A DNA stretch of 64,000 nt, taken from NCBI RefSeq assembly GCF_035953295.1, contig NZ_CP108370.1, forward strand, positions 7,611,001 through 7,675,000. Direction: 5' to 3'. This document shows positions 8,255 to 16,033 of this stretch, piece after piece. A program made the position numbers and the translations under genes. Every line of letters starts with the position of its first letter. The first letter of the stretch is position 1. The notes under the pieces are model-generated. The model was not told the DNA's origin and searched no databases. It saw only the letters and a program-made list of their open reading frames with translations. The stretch comes from Streptomyces sp. NBC_01335. Lineage in GTDB: Bacteria; Actinomycetota; Actinomycetes; Streptomycetales; Streptomycetaceae.

Positions 8255-9613
8255 ATGTTCGTAAGCAATAGTCTGGCCCGGTACTACGAGCACGTCCAGG
8301 CGGCACTCCGCGACCTGCTCGACGGGAGACAGGGCGGTAATCCCGCCGAATTCACGCCTGGCGTCGAGCTGCCTCGTCTCACGCCGGCCGTTCAGGAATT
8401 TCTATCGGTCTCCGATGTGTCCGTTGCGTCGCTTCCTTCCTATGACGGCCGGAACCTGGCACTGCTCGACCTGATGAGCAACCCGGCCACCATGACGACG
8501 AAGACCTTTGCGTCGCTGGTCATCGTCGCCCGGGCCGTGCGCTTCATTCAGGACACCGGTGAGCGACTCACCATAGTCACGCCTTCGTCGGCGAACAAGG
8601 CCATCGCGCTGCGGGACGCGGTCCTGCGGGCCGTCAACTGCGGCCTGGTGGAAGCCGATCAGCTCAACATCGTGGTCCTCGTCCCGGAGGACTCCGTCGC
8701 CAAGCTGCGCCGCACCGGGCTGTACAGCGATCCGTACCTGCGCGCGCGTAACCCGATCGCGGTGCTGGGCCGCGACCGCACCCCCGGCGCAGTGAAGGAC
8801 ATCGCCCGGGGTTTCGTCGACGCTCACAGCGAAGAGCTGTCCAGGGGCCACAAGACCCACCTGTGGTACACCCTCCAGCTGGAGAACTACCTCGCCGCCG
8901 ACATCGTACGAGCCCTGTCGGAAGCCGAGTTCTTCCCGGCGGCGGCCGACCGACCGCGACTGCACGCGCATGCCGTCTCCAGCGCCTATGGCCTTCTCGG
9001 ACACGCCTACGGCCGCACCCGGCTCCCCGAGGCCGACCGCGTCGGCACGCCCGACCCCCGCTACTTCCTCGTCCAGCACCTCGGCGCACCTGACATGGTG
9101 CTGAGCCTGTACAACGACGGCTCGACGAACCCGGAGAACATGCCCACGTACTCCCTGCAGCCCGAGACCGGGCTCTACACGCAGGAGAGGGACCCGCACT
9201 TCCCGGCCTTCACGTACGACCCGCACGAAGCGCTCGACTCCACCTTCTACACCCGCACCCCCCCAACCTCGACCCGCATGAACGAGCTGATCCAGGGACA
9301 GGGCGGAGGCGGGCTCGTGGTCTCGCTCGCCGAGTGCCTCCAGCGGTATGCACAGGTCCGGAACATCCTGAGCGAGGCGAAGGTGCGCCTCCCCGCCGAC
9401 CCGCGGGCGCTGCGCGAATGGTCGCTGGTGATGGCCGTGACGGGAGTCCTCACCGGCATCGACCGGGGCCTGATCGGCGAACAGGACATCCTGGTGCACG
9501 GTTCGGGCAGTTACTCGACCGCCGACTTCGACAGTTTGGGCATCCACGACACGCACCTCGTCGAGGACGTCGCGGCACTCCACCAGCTGGCCCTCACCGC
9601 CGTCAAGCAGTGA
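8255..9613 (+). CDS. Fold-type-II PLP-enzyme-like protein of uncertain function
   Basis: A 452-residue protein that I do not recognise by name. Residues about 95-140 hold a Lys in MTTKTFASL followed, about 30 residues on, by TPSSANKAIALRDAV. This resembles the Schiff-base Lys and substrate-loop S-x-G/A-N of the tryptophan synthase beta/threonine synthase superfamily, so a PLP-dependent elimination or replacement reaction is inferred. A Gly/Ser-rich segment near the C-terminus (VHGSGSYSTADF) may bind a phosphate. ATG 8255 is chosen because GAGGGGG lies 6 nt upstream; an in-frame GTG at 8174 has no comparable site. It may make an unusual amino acid, such as a diamino acid, as amidine acceptor. 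Confidence 0.7.
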   Translation: MFVSNSLARYYEHVQAALRDLLDGRQGGNPAEFTPGVELPRLTPAVQEFLSVSDVSVASLPSYDGRNLALLDLMSNPATMTTKTFASLVIVARAVRFIQDTGERLTIVTPSSANKAIALRDAVLRAVNCGLVEADQLNIVVLVPEDSVAKLRRTGLYSDPYLRARNPIAVLGRDRTPGAVKDIARGFVDAHSEELSRGHKTHLWYTLQLENYLAADIVRALSEAEFFPAAADRPRLHAHAVSSAYGLLGHAYGRTRLPEADRVGTPDPRYFLVQHLGAPDMVLSLYNDGSTNPENMPTYSLQPETGLYTQERDPHFPAFTYDPHEALDSTFYTRTPPTSTRMNELIQGQGGGGLVVSLAECLQRYAQVRNILSEAKVRLPADPRALREWSLVMAVTGVLTGIDRGLIGEQDILVHGSGSYSTADFDSLGIHDTHLVEDVAALHQLALTAVKQ

Positions 9614-9676
9614 CCGCGACCGGCCTTCTCCACAGTTCTCCCGTCCACCCACCGTCAGCGCCGAGGTGACCTCTCC

Positions 9677-10834
9677 TTGTCCGCAGAGAAACCCGCTTCG
9701 CGCGATCCGTTCCCGCAACGGGCGCGCATGCACGCCGGCTACCACTGGCGCAACAGCGGCAGTCCGTTCGTCACCCGCCTCCGGGACCGCTGGGACACGC
9801 GCAGGACCGCAGTCTTCCCGTCCGTCCGCTCGGACCTCGCGGGCCTGTCGGTGGGCTACTCCGGCCTGCGGGAAGGTCTCGCCTACACCCTGGAGTTCAC
9901 CGAGCTGCGCCGGGAAGCGGGCACGGAATCGCCCGCAGCGCGGGCCTCGAGACTGGTGTCGGGGGCGCGGCTGCGAGATCCCGCCGCGCTGCCGGAGGCG
10001 GACATTCGCATCGTCGGCACCAGTGCCTCCCTGGCCCGCCGTATGCCGAAGGAGGCGTCGCTGGTCATTCCCATGCGCGTGCACTTCGTCATCGACTTCG
10101 ACGGCGACCCGGAGTCGGCGCGCCGGGCCATCTCCAAGCGCGAGCGTTCACGGTTCAACAGCGACATGCGCCGACACCAGTGGGGCTGGGAGGTGACCGA
10201 CGAGCCCGAGTGGTTCAACGCCTTCTACGACGACCACTACCGCCCCACCATGTTCCGGCGGCACGGCGCACGCGAGCGGACCGAGGGCAGAAACGCGGCC
10301 TACGAGTGCCTCTTCCGCACCGGCAGGCTGTTCCGGCTGACGCAGGGCGGCAAGCCGATCGGCGGGGCCCTGTGCCACTGGGACCCCCACCAGAAGGTGC
10401 TCACGCTGCGCCTGCTGGGCGTGCAGGACGGGGACGAACGGCATTACGAGAGCGGCGCGTTCAAGGCGATCTACCACCTTCTCATCGGCTGGGCCGCCGA
10501 GAACGGCGTGGGGCGTCTCGACTTCCAGGGCACCGAACCCTTTCTGAGCAAGGGGACGTTCCAGTGGAAGCGCCGGTTCGGCACCCGGGTGATCATGCCG
10601 CCGAACCACTTCGGCGACAAGCGCCTCTGGCTCCAGGCGCGCCAGGATACCCCGGCTGTACGGGACTACCTCGTCGCGAACCCGACCCTCACCGAGACCG
10701 CGGACGGCCTGCTCGAGGCGGTCTACTTCCACGACGAACAGCGGCCGCCGCGGCTCGACTTCTCGGCGAAGGCCCCAGGAGTGGACAGGGTCCGCAATGT
10801 CGACCTTGACGAGTTCCTCGCACCCCTGCTATGA
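9677..10834 (+). CDS. GNAT/FemAB-type acyl- or aminoacyl-transferase (BioF2-like)
   Basis: A 385-residue protein with a C-terminal half typical of the acetyltransferase fold used by FemAB and BioF2-like proteins (FRLTQGGKPIGGALCHWD, then a helix region, then GVGRLDFQGTEPFLSKGTFQWKRRFG). Such proteins transfer acyl groups from CoA or amino acids from aminoacyl-tRNA. A TTG start at 9677 is used, with GAGGTG upstream; the next Met (9728) has no good site. It is third in the plus-strand operon. It might form a peptide bond without an NRPS condensation domain, which would fit the degenerate C domain at the left edge; this is inference. Confidence 0.78.
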   Translation: MSAEKPASRDPFPQRARMHAGYHWRNSGSPFVTRLRDRWDTRRTAVFPSVRSDLAGLSVGYSGLREGLAYTLEFTELRREAGTESPAARASRLVSGARLRDPAALPEADIRIVGTSASLARRMPKEASLVIPMRVHFVIDFDGDPESARRAISKRERSRFNSDMRRHQWGWEVTDEPEWFNAFYDDHYRPTMFRRHGARERTEGRNAAYECLFRTGRLFRLTQGGKPIGGALCHWDPHQKVLTLRLLGVQDGDERHYESGAFKAIYHLLIGWAAENGVGRLDFQGTEPFLSKGTFQWKRRFGTRVIMPPNHFGDKRLWLQARQDTPAVRDYLVANPTLTETADGLLEAVYFHDEQRPPRLDFSAKAPGVDRVRNVDLDEFLAPLL

Positions 10835-10841
10835 TCACTTA

Positions 10842-10860
10842 GATCCTGATCTTCAGGATC
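10842..10860. other. Short perfect inverted repeat after the transferase gene
   Basis: GATCCTGA-TCT-TCAGGATC: 8-bp perfect arms with a 3-nt loop, 7 nt after the stop of the preceding gene. There is no T-run, so a weak terminator, processing site or operator for the following helR-like gene are all possible. A second palindrome with 7-bp arms lies at 11061-11075 in the same gap. I did not see the 19-bp rifamycin-associated element upstream of the helR-like gene. Confidence 0.45.
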
Positions 10861-11131
10861 TATATCTCCGAGGTCATCTCACACAGCGGACGTAATCGTC
10901 CGACACCCTCGGATCTGAGTATGACCCGCCATATCCCGCACGGGCGCGCGGTCTTTTCCGGTCGACACCCCCAGCCACCAGCCGGGCGGATGTCGACCAT
11001 TTTTTTTGTTCCACGTCCGGCACCCGGCCCATCCGGGGGCCGTCCTGTCCATCAACCCGTCGCGGCTCAGCCGCGGCATGCCCTACCGACGGGCCAACGC
11101 CACCCGCCGGCCCTTCGCCATGGAGTCCGCT

Positions 11132-13555
11132 ATGACCTCTTCGTCGCCGGAAGAACCGCCCCGACCGACCGAACTCAGCCGCGAACAAGCCTACTTGGAC
11201 CTGCTCCACGGCCGACTGGGTGCCCTGCGCGAGGAGACCGGCAGTGAACTGCGCGCCGTCCTGAGCGAGTCTTCCGGGACCGCGCAGGGACAGGTGGAGC
11301 GCGGAGCCGCGGCCGAGCGGCTCGCCCGCAAACTCCTCACGCTGGAGACCGCCGAGAGCAGACTGTGCTTCGGCCGACTGGACCGCGCCGACGACGACCG
11401 GTTCTACATCGGTCGTATCGGCGTGCCGGGCGCCGGTCCCGACGACGACCCCCTGCTCATCGACTGGCGCGCCCCCGCCGCCCGCCCCTTCTACACCGCC
11501 ACGGCCGCGGCCCCGCAAGGCGTGCGCCTGCGCCGGCACCTGCATACGCGGAACCGTCGCGTGCTGCGGCTGGACGACGAACTGTTCGACGACACTTCGG
11601 GCGTGCCCGATGACGTCCAGCTCTCCGGCGAAGCCGTCCTCCTGGCCACCCTCCAGCACGGCAGGACCGGCCGGATGCACGACGCGGTCGCCACCCTCCA
11701 GGCCGAGCAGGACGAGATCATTCGCTCACCGCACGCAGGCGTCATGGTGGTCCAGGGCAGCCCAGGCACCGGCAAGACGGTCGTCGCCCTGCACCGCGCC
11801 GCCTATCTGCTCTACAGCCACGAGCGGCTGCAGCGCACCGGCGCCCTGGTGGTGGGCCCGAACTCGGTATTCCTGGAATACATCAGCCAAGTGCTGCCCG
11901 GTCTCGGCGAGACCAGCGTGCTGCTGTCCTCCGTCGGGGGGCTGTATCCCGGTCTCTCGGCATCGGCCGAGGAGCCGGCGGCGTCCGCCGAGATCAAGGG
12001 GCGCCTGGTCATGGCGGACGTCCTCGACCGTGCCGTACGGGCGCGGCAGGCCGCCGTCACCGGGCCGGTCGACGCGCTCATCGGCGGCGAGCACATCCGG
12101 CTGTCACGGGACTTCCTGGCCGACGCGGCTGCCCGTGCCACCGAGGACGGTCGGCAGCACAACCTGGCCCGGCCGGAGTTCCGCGACATACTCTTCGAAG
12201 AGCTGGCCGACCGGCTGGCCCGCGTCATCGGCGACATCGAGGTCGGCTTCGAGGAGATCCTGGCCGGCGAGATGGACGTCCAGGCCCTCGACCGCGCCGT
12301 GCAGGAAGACCTGGCCAGCGTGTTCGGACTGGATGCCAGGGCCTACGACTTCAGGGCGCGGCTGCCCGCCGAGTTCGCCGAACGCAAGGCCAACTGGTTG
12401 CACGCGTTGCCCCGGGACCCGGACGCCCGACGACTGATGGACTCCCTGTGGCCACTTCTCTCCCCGGAGCAGCTGCTGGACGACCTGTACACCGACCCTG
12501 CACGCCTCGACGAGGCCGCGCCCCAGCTCGAAGAGGAGGACCGGGCCCTGCTGGTGCGGGAACGGGGCGCGCCCTGGACCCCGTCCGACGTACCCCTCCT
12601 CGACGAAGCCGCCGAACTGCTGGGGTACGACGACCGTGCCGAGACCGAGCGGCAGGCGGCCCGCCGAGCCACCCAACGGGAATACGCCCAAGGAGTCCTG
12701 GACATCGCGCGTGGCTCCCGGGACGCGGACGGCACCGCGGACGAGCAGCTGCATGCCGCCGATCTGGTGACCGCCGAACAGCTCGCCGGGTGGCACACGC
12801 AGACGGACCTGCGCACCGTCGCGGAGCGTGCGGCGGCCGACCGGACCTGGGTCTTCGGCCATGTCATCGTCGACGAGGCGCAGGACCTCTCCCCGATGAC
12901 CTGGCGCCTTCTGGTGCGCCGCTGCCCCACCCGCTCCTTCACCGTCGTCGGTGACGCGGCGCAGTCGAGTGACGCGGCCGGCGCGACGTCCTGGCGAGAG
13001 GCCCTGGAACCGTTCTTCGGCACGCGCTGGCGACTGTCCCAGCTCACCGTCAACTACCGCACCCCCGGCGAGATCATGGAGGCGTCCCGACAGGTGCTGA
13101 AGGCCATCTCGCCCGAACTGCTGCCGGCGCGGGCGGTACGCCACGGCGCCGAACCGCCGCGCTGCGCAGGTACCACGCCGGAGGAGTTCCCCGCCGGGCT
13201 GGCCGAGGCCGCGACCGCTGCGGCCCGCCGCGCGGCAGGGGGCCGCACTGCGGTCGTCGTCCCCACCGCCGACCTGGAACGGCTCGCAGCCGCCGTCGCC
13301 GCGCGGATCCCCGACGTCTCCTGGGGCGTTGACGTCGACCTGGAGAGGGACGTCGTCGTGCTCAGCGTCCGCCAGGCCAAGGGGCTGGAGTTCGACTCGG
13401 TGGTCGTGGCCGACCCCCAGGGGATGCTGGACAGCTCCGCCCGGGGCCTCAGCGACCTCTACGTGGCGCTCACCAGGGCAAGCCGGTCCCTCCACGTGCT
13501 CCATCCCGGCCCGCTGCCGGAGGTCCTGTCCCACCTGGCACAGGACCCCTCCTGA
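11132..13555 (+). CDS. helR: HelR-type RNA polymerase recycling/protecting ATPase
   Basis: An 807-residue SF1 helicase-like ATPase with Walker A GSPGTGKT near residue 209, Walker B VDEAQDLSPM near 580, and C-terminal helicase motifs QAKGLEFDSVVV and YVALTRASRSLHVLHP. An acidic, coiled-coil-like N-terminus (residues 15-60) fits the RNAP-secondary-channel arm of HelD/HelR proteins. Actinobacterial HelR removes stalled RNA polymerase from DNA and protects it from rifamycins. ATG 11132 is preferred because GGAG lies 6 nt upstream. Its place between the cluster's biosynthetic and exporter genes suggests self-resistance to a transcription inhibitor, but HelR also occurs as a general gene in Streptomyces. 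Confidence 0.85.
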   Translation: MTSSSPEEPPRPTELSREQAYLDLLHGRLGALREETGSELRAVLSESSGTAQGQVERGAAAERLARKLLTLETAESRLCFGRLDRADDDRFYIGRIGVPGAGPDDDPLLIDWRAPAARPFYTATAAAPQGVRLRRHLHTRNRRVLRLDDELFDDTSGVPDDVQLSGEAVLLATLQHGRTGRMHDAVATLQAEQDEIIRSPHAGVMVVQGSPGTGKTVVALHRAAYLLYSHERLQRTGALVVGPNSVFLEYISQVLPGLGETSVLLSSVGGLYPGLSASAEEPAASAEIKGRLVMADVLDRAVRARQAAVTGPVDALIGGEHIRLSRDFLADAAARATEDGRQHNLARPEFRDILFEELADRLARVIGDIEVGFEEILAGEMDVQALDRAVQEDLASVFGLDARAYDFRARLPAEFAERKANWLHALPRDPDARRLMDSLWPLLSPEQLLDDLYTDPARLDEAAPQLEEEDRALLVRERGAPWTPSDVPLLDEAAELLGYDDRAETERQAARRATQREYAQGVLDIARGSRDADGTADEQLHAADLVTAEQLAGWHTQTDLRTVAERAAADRTWVFGHVIVDEAQDLSPMTWRLLVRRCPTRSFTVVGDAAQSSDAAGATSWREALEPFFGTRWRLSQLTVNYRTPGEIMEASRQVLKAISPELLPARAVRHGAEPPRCAGTTPEEFPAGLAEAATAAARRAAGGRTAVVVPTADLERLAAAVAARIPDVSWGVDVDLERDVVVLSVRQAKGLEFDSVVVADPQGMLDSSARGLSDLYVALTRASRSLHVLHPGPLPEVLSHLAQDPS

Positions 13556-13634
13556 CCCACGCCCTCGTCTTCAGGGCGGCTGTTCCCGCAGGCTCTCCCA
13601 TTCGTCCCGAGCAGAAAGACCAACAGACAACGCC

Positions 13635-14879
13635 ATGTCGACCACTCAAGCTCCGCCCCTCCGGCAGATCACCGGATTCCGGAACTTTTGGCTCTCCCGT
13701 GCCGTGTCCGGCCTCGGATCCGCCATCACCACCGTCGCGCTGCCCGTCCTGGTGTTCCAGGAGAGTCACTCCCCCCTCCTGGTCTCCCTCGTCGCGGCTG
13801 CCGGGACCCTGCCCTACCTCGCCTTCGGCTTGATCGCCGGTGCGGTCGCGGACCGAATGGACCGGCGCACCCTGATGATCGTGACCGACTGCCTGAGCGC
13901 CTTGAGCCTCGCCTCCATACCGGCCGCCTGGGCTCTGGACATCCTGACGGTCACCCACGTCGTGGTGGTCGCGTTCCTCTCCTCCAGCCTCTCGCTCTTC
14001 TTCGACGCCGGCGTGTACGGCTTCATCCCCGACATTGTCGGCAAGGACAAACTCACCCAGGCCAACAGCGCGATCTACGGTGCCGAGACCGTCGTCCGCA
14101 TCGCCGGCAACGCCGTCGCGGGCGCCCTCATCGCGTTGATGAACCCCGTGGGCACGCTCGCCCTCGATGCCCTGAGCTTCGCCTGCTCCGCCCTGTTCAT
14201 CAGGGCGGTCACCAACGTCGCCTTCCGCCCGGCCGGTTCGGGCGGCAAGCGACCGGGTTTCCGGGAATCGGTGACCGAGGGCCTGCGTTTCCTGGCCGAT
14301 CACCGTACGCTGCGGACCATGACGGTGGTCGGCACGCTCCAGTCGTTCTCCGGCGGAGCCATCGTCGGCCAGCTCGTCGTCTTCGCCGACCGTGTCCTCG
14401 GCATCCACGGCTCTGACGGGCGTATCGGCCTGCTCTACATGGCGTGGAGCGCCGGGGGCATCGGCGGCTCCCTGCTGCTTCCCCGGCTGCGCAAGCGCTT
14501 CGAGGCCTTTCCGCTGCTTCTCGGGGTGCTGCCGATCGGCGCGCTCCTCGGACTCGTCGTTGTAGTCACCACGGACTGGCGGATCTCCCTGGTGGCCCTG
14601 GCGGCGTGGGGAACGGCCTACCTGGTCGTACTGGTGAACACGATGACCTACTCCCAAGAGGTCACGCCCTCCGAGCTGCAGGGCCGTGTCAACACCACAC
14701 GCCGCATGCTCTCCTCGGGCCTGGGAGTCCCGCTTGGCGCCTTGGTCGCCAGCAGCATCACCGTGTCCGTCGGCATCCGGGCCGGCATGGCCACGGCTGT
14801 GGTCTCCATCGCCCTGGCCGCGGTCGTCGTCTGGGTGGTACAGCTGCGCCGCCTCCTGAGCCCCGCGGCGGAGGCATAG
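13635..14879 (+). CDS. MFS exporter (DHA3-like)
   Basis: A 414-residue membrane protein with about 12 hydrophobic segments and the loop 2-3 signature GAVADRMDRRTLM (GxxxDRxDRR), as in MefA/EntS-type drug and siderophore exporters. It starts 79 nt after the helR-like gene and ends before a strong hairpin facing the convergent oxygenase gene. It is the likely exporter of the cluster's product and, together with HelR, a resistance pair. Confidence 0.93.
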   Translation: MSTTQAPPLRQITGFRNFWLSRAVSGLGSAITTVALPVLVFQESHSPLLVSLVAAAGTLPYLAFGLIAGAVADRMDRRTLMIVTDCLSALSLASIPAAWALDILTVTHVVVVAFLSSSLSLFFDAGVYGFIPDIVGKDKLTQANSAIYGAETVVRIAGNAVAGALIALMNPVGTLALDALSFACSALFIRAVTNVAFRPAGSGGKRPGFRESVTEGLRFLADHRTLRTMTVVGTLQSFSGGAIVGQLVVFADRVLGIHGSDGRIGLLYMAWSAGGIGGSLLLPRLRKRFEAFPLLLGVLPIGALLGLVVVVTTDWRISLVALAAWGTAYLVVLVNTMTYSQEVTPSELQGRVNTTRRMLSSGLGVPLGALVASSITVSVGIRAGMATAVVSIALAAVVVWVVQLRRLLSPAAEA

Positions 14880-14885
14880 GCGGCC

Positions 14886-14936
14886 CGACGGCTCTGCGCC
14901 GCCCCGCCGGTCGGGCGGGACGGCGCGGAACCGTCG
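14886..14936. terminator. Bidirectional hairpin terminator
   Basis: GC-rich hairpin between the convergent MFS and oxygenase genes. Inner arms 14896-14908 and 14914-14926 match at 12 of 13 bases around a 5-nt loop, and outer GACGG/CCGTC bases extend the stem. There is no U-tract, usual for Streptomyces. It probably ends transcription from both sides. Confidence 0.65.
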
Positions 14937-14947
14937 GCACTCGCGGA

Positions 14948-16003
14948 TCAGGCTCGGTCGACCAGCACCGGCCCGTCGAAGACCGCCGCGCCGTCGGCGC
15001 GCCGCGCCACGGTGACCTGGCCGGTCATAGCGACGAGGGTCCGCCGCTCCCCGGTGTAGGGGCGTCGGCCGTGGGACTGGAGCAGGTTGTTGACGACCAT
15101 GAGATCGCCGCGCTGCCACGGGAAGGCGTACGTGCAGGCGCCGAAAGCCTCGCGGACCCGGGCCATCTCCTCGTCGGAGATCGGCGAGCCGTCGCCGTAC
15201 GTGGCGGTGCGGGGCATCTCCTCCTCGGGGAACAGCTCGCCGAGCGCCTCCCGGGTGGCGGCGGGCAGGTTCGAGACGTGGAAGAGGTGCGCCTGGTTGA
15301 ACCAGCACTCCTCTCCGGTGCCCGGGTCCGTCACCAGGGCCGGGCCGCGCTGTGAGGTGCGCAGCCCGTAGTCGGTCCAGGTGAGGTCGATACCGTGTTC
15401 CACGCAGTACCGCTCGACCTCCGCGCAGTCCTTGGTCTGGAAGGTCTCCTGCCAGGTCAGGCCCATCCCCTCGCGGTAGGACCGGTGGTAGGCGACACCG
15501 AGCTTCCGGAAGCGGTCCAGCAGGTCGGACGGCAGACGCCGGGTCACCTCGCGCACGTCGGCGAGCGGGGTCTCACCCCCGGTCTCGGCGGACTGGAAGC
15601 AGGCGAAGAACAACCTGTGCGGAAAGACCCTGGCGTAGGCGCTCTCGTTGTGCTGGGTGATCGTCTCGGACGCCGGGTACTCCGTGGAGGTGTAGACACC
15701 TCCGCTGACGGCGCTGCGGGGCGTGGAGCGCTCCGTGTAACTGAGCAGTTCGCCACCGAAGTGCCGTGCTACTCCGGCCAGTTGCTCGGGGCTGTGCACA
15801 CAGTCCCGCACCAGCACCGCGCCGACGGTGTCGAGCAGGCCCGTCAGCGCGGCGCCGTGCTCGACCACCCAGTCCTCGGTGCGTCCGCGCTCGGTCTCCG
15901 GTCGCGTGCCGGATCCCTCGTAGACGACGAGCCTGGTACCGTCGGCTCCCTCGATCCGTCCCGTGTACGACCCGAGCACCGGCAGCGCCGTGTCCTGTGG
16001 CAC
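14948..16003 (-). CDS. Fe(II)/2-oxoglutarate oxygenase, clavaminate synthase/TauD family (AsnO-like candidate)
   Basis: A 351-residue non-heme iron oxygenase. The facial triad is visible as HNES (His-x-Glu) near residue 117 and the distal His in SHGRRPYTGERR near 311; the Arg of GERR is the expected 2-oxoglutarate anchor. HxE rather than HxD is typical of clavaminate synthase, VioC and the asparagine hydroxylase AsnO. The GTG at 16003 follows AAGGAGG at 6 nt. It lies 30 nt after the A-PCP gene in the same direction, and that A domain appears asparagine-specific, so 3-hydroxylation of Asn, free or carrier-bound, is the best guess. Arginine or another amino acid cannot be excluded. Confidence 0.88.
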   Translation of the reverse strand: MPQDTALPVLGSYTGRIEGADGTRLVVYEGSGTRPETERGRTEDWVVEHGAALTGLLDTVGAVLVRDCVHSPEQLAGVARHFGGELLSYTERSTPRSAVSGGVYTSTEYPASETITQHNESAYARVFPHRLFFACFQSAETGGETPLADVREVTRRLPSDLLDRFRKLGVAYHRSYREGMGLTWQETFQTKDCAEVERYCVEHGIDLTWTDYGLRTSQRGPALVTDPGTGEECWFNQAHLFHVSNLPAATREALGELFPEEEMPRTATYGDGSPISDEEMARVREAFGACTYAFPWQRGDLMVVNNLLQSHGRRPYTGERRTLVAMTGQVTVARRADGAAVFDGPVLVDRA

Positions 16004-16033
16004 GGTGGTCCTCCTTTTCCTCGTGAGTGATGG

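Noticed and set aside
8402..10084. 560-codon minus-strand frame
   Set aside because: Antisense to the PLP-like and transferase genes, with compositional noise only.
10835..11131. Rifamycin-associated element upstream of the helR-like gene
   Set aside because: Looked for the known 19-bp GC-rich inverted element; only unrelated palindromes at 10842 and 11061 were found.
13470..15308. 612-codon minus-strand frame across the MFS gene
   Set aside because: Antisense to MFS and partly in another frame of the oxygenase; no motif and Gly/Arg/Asp-rich noise.
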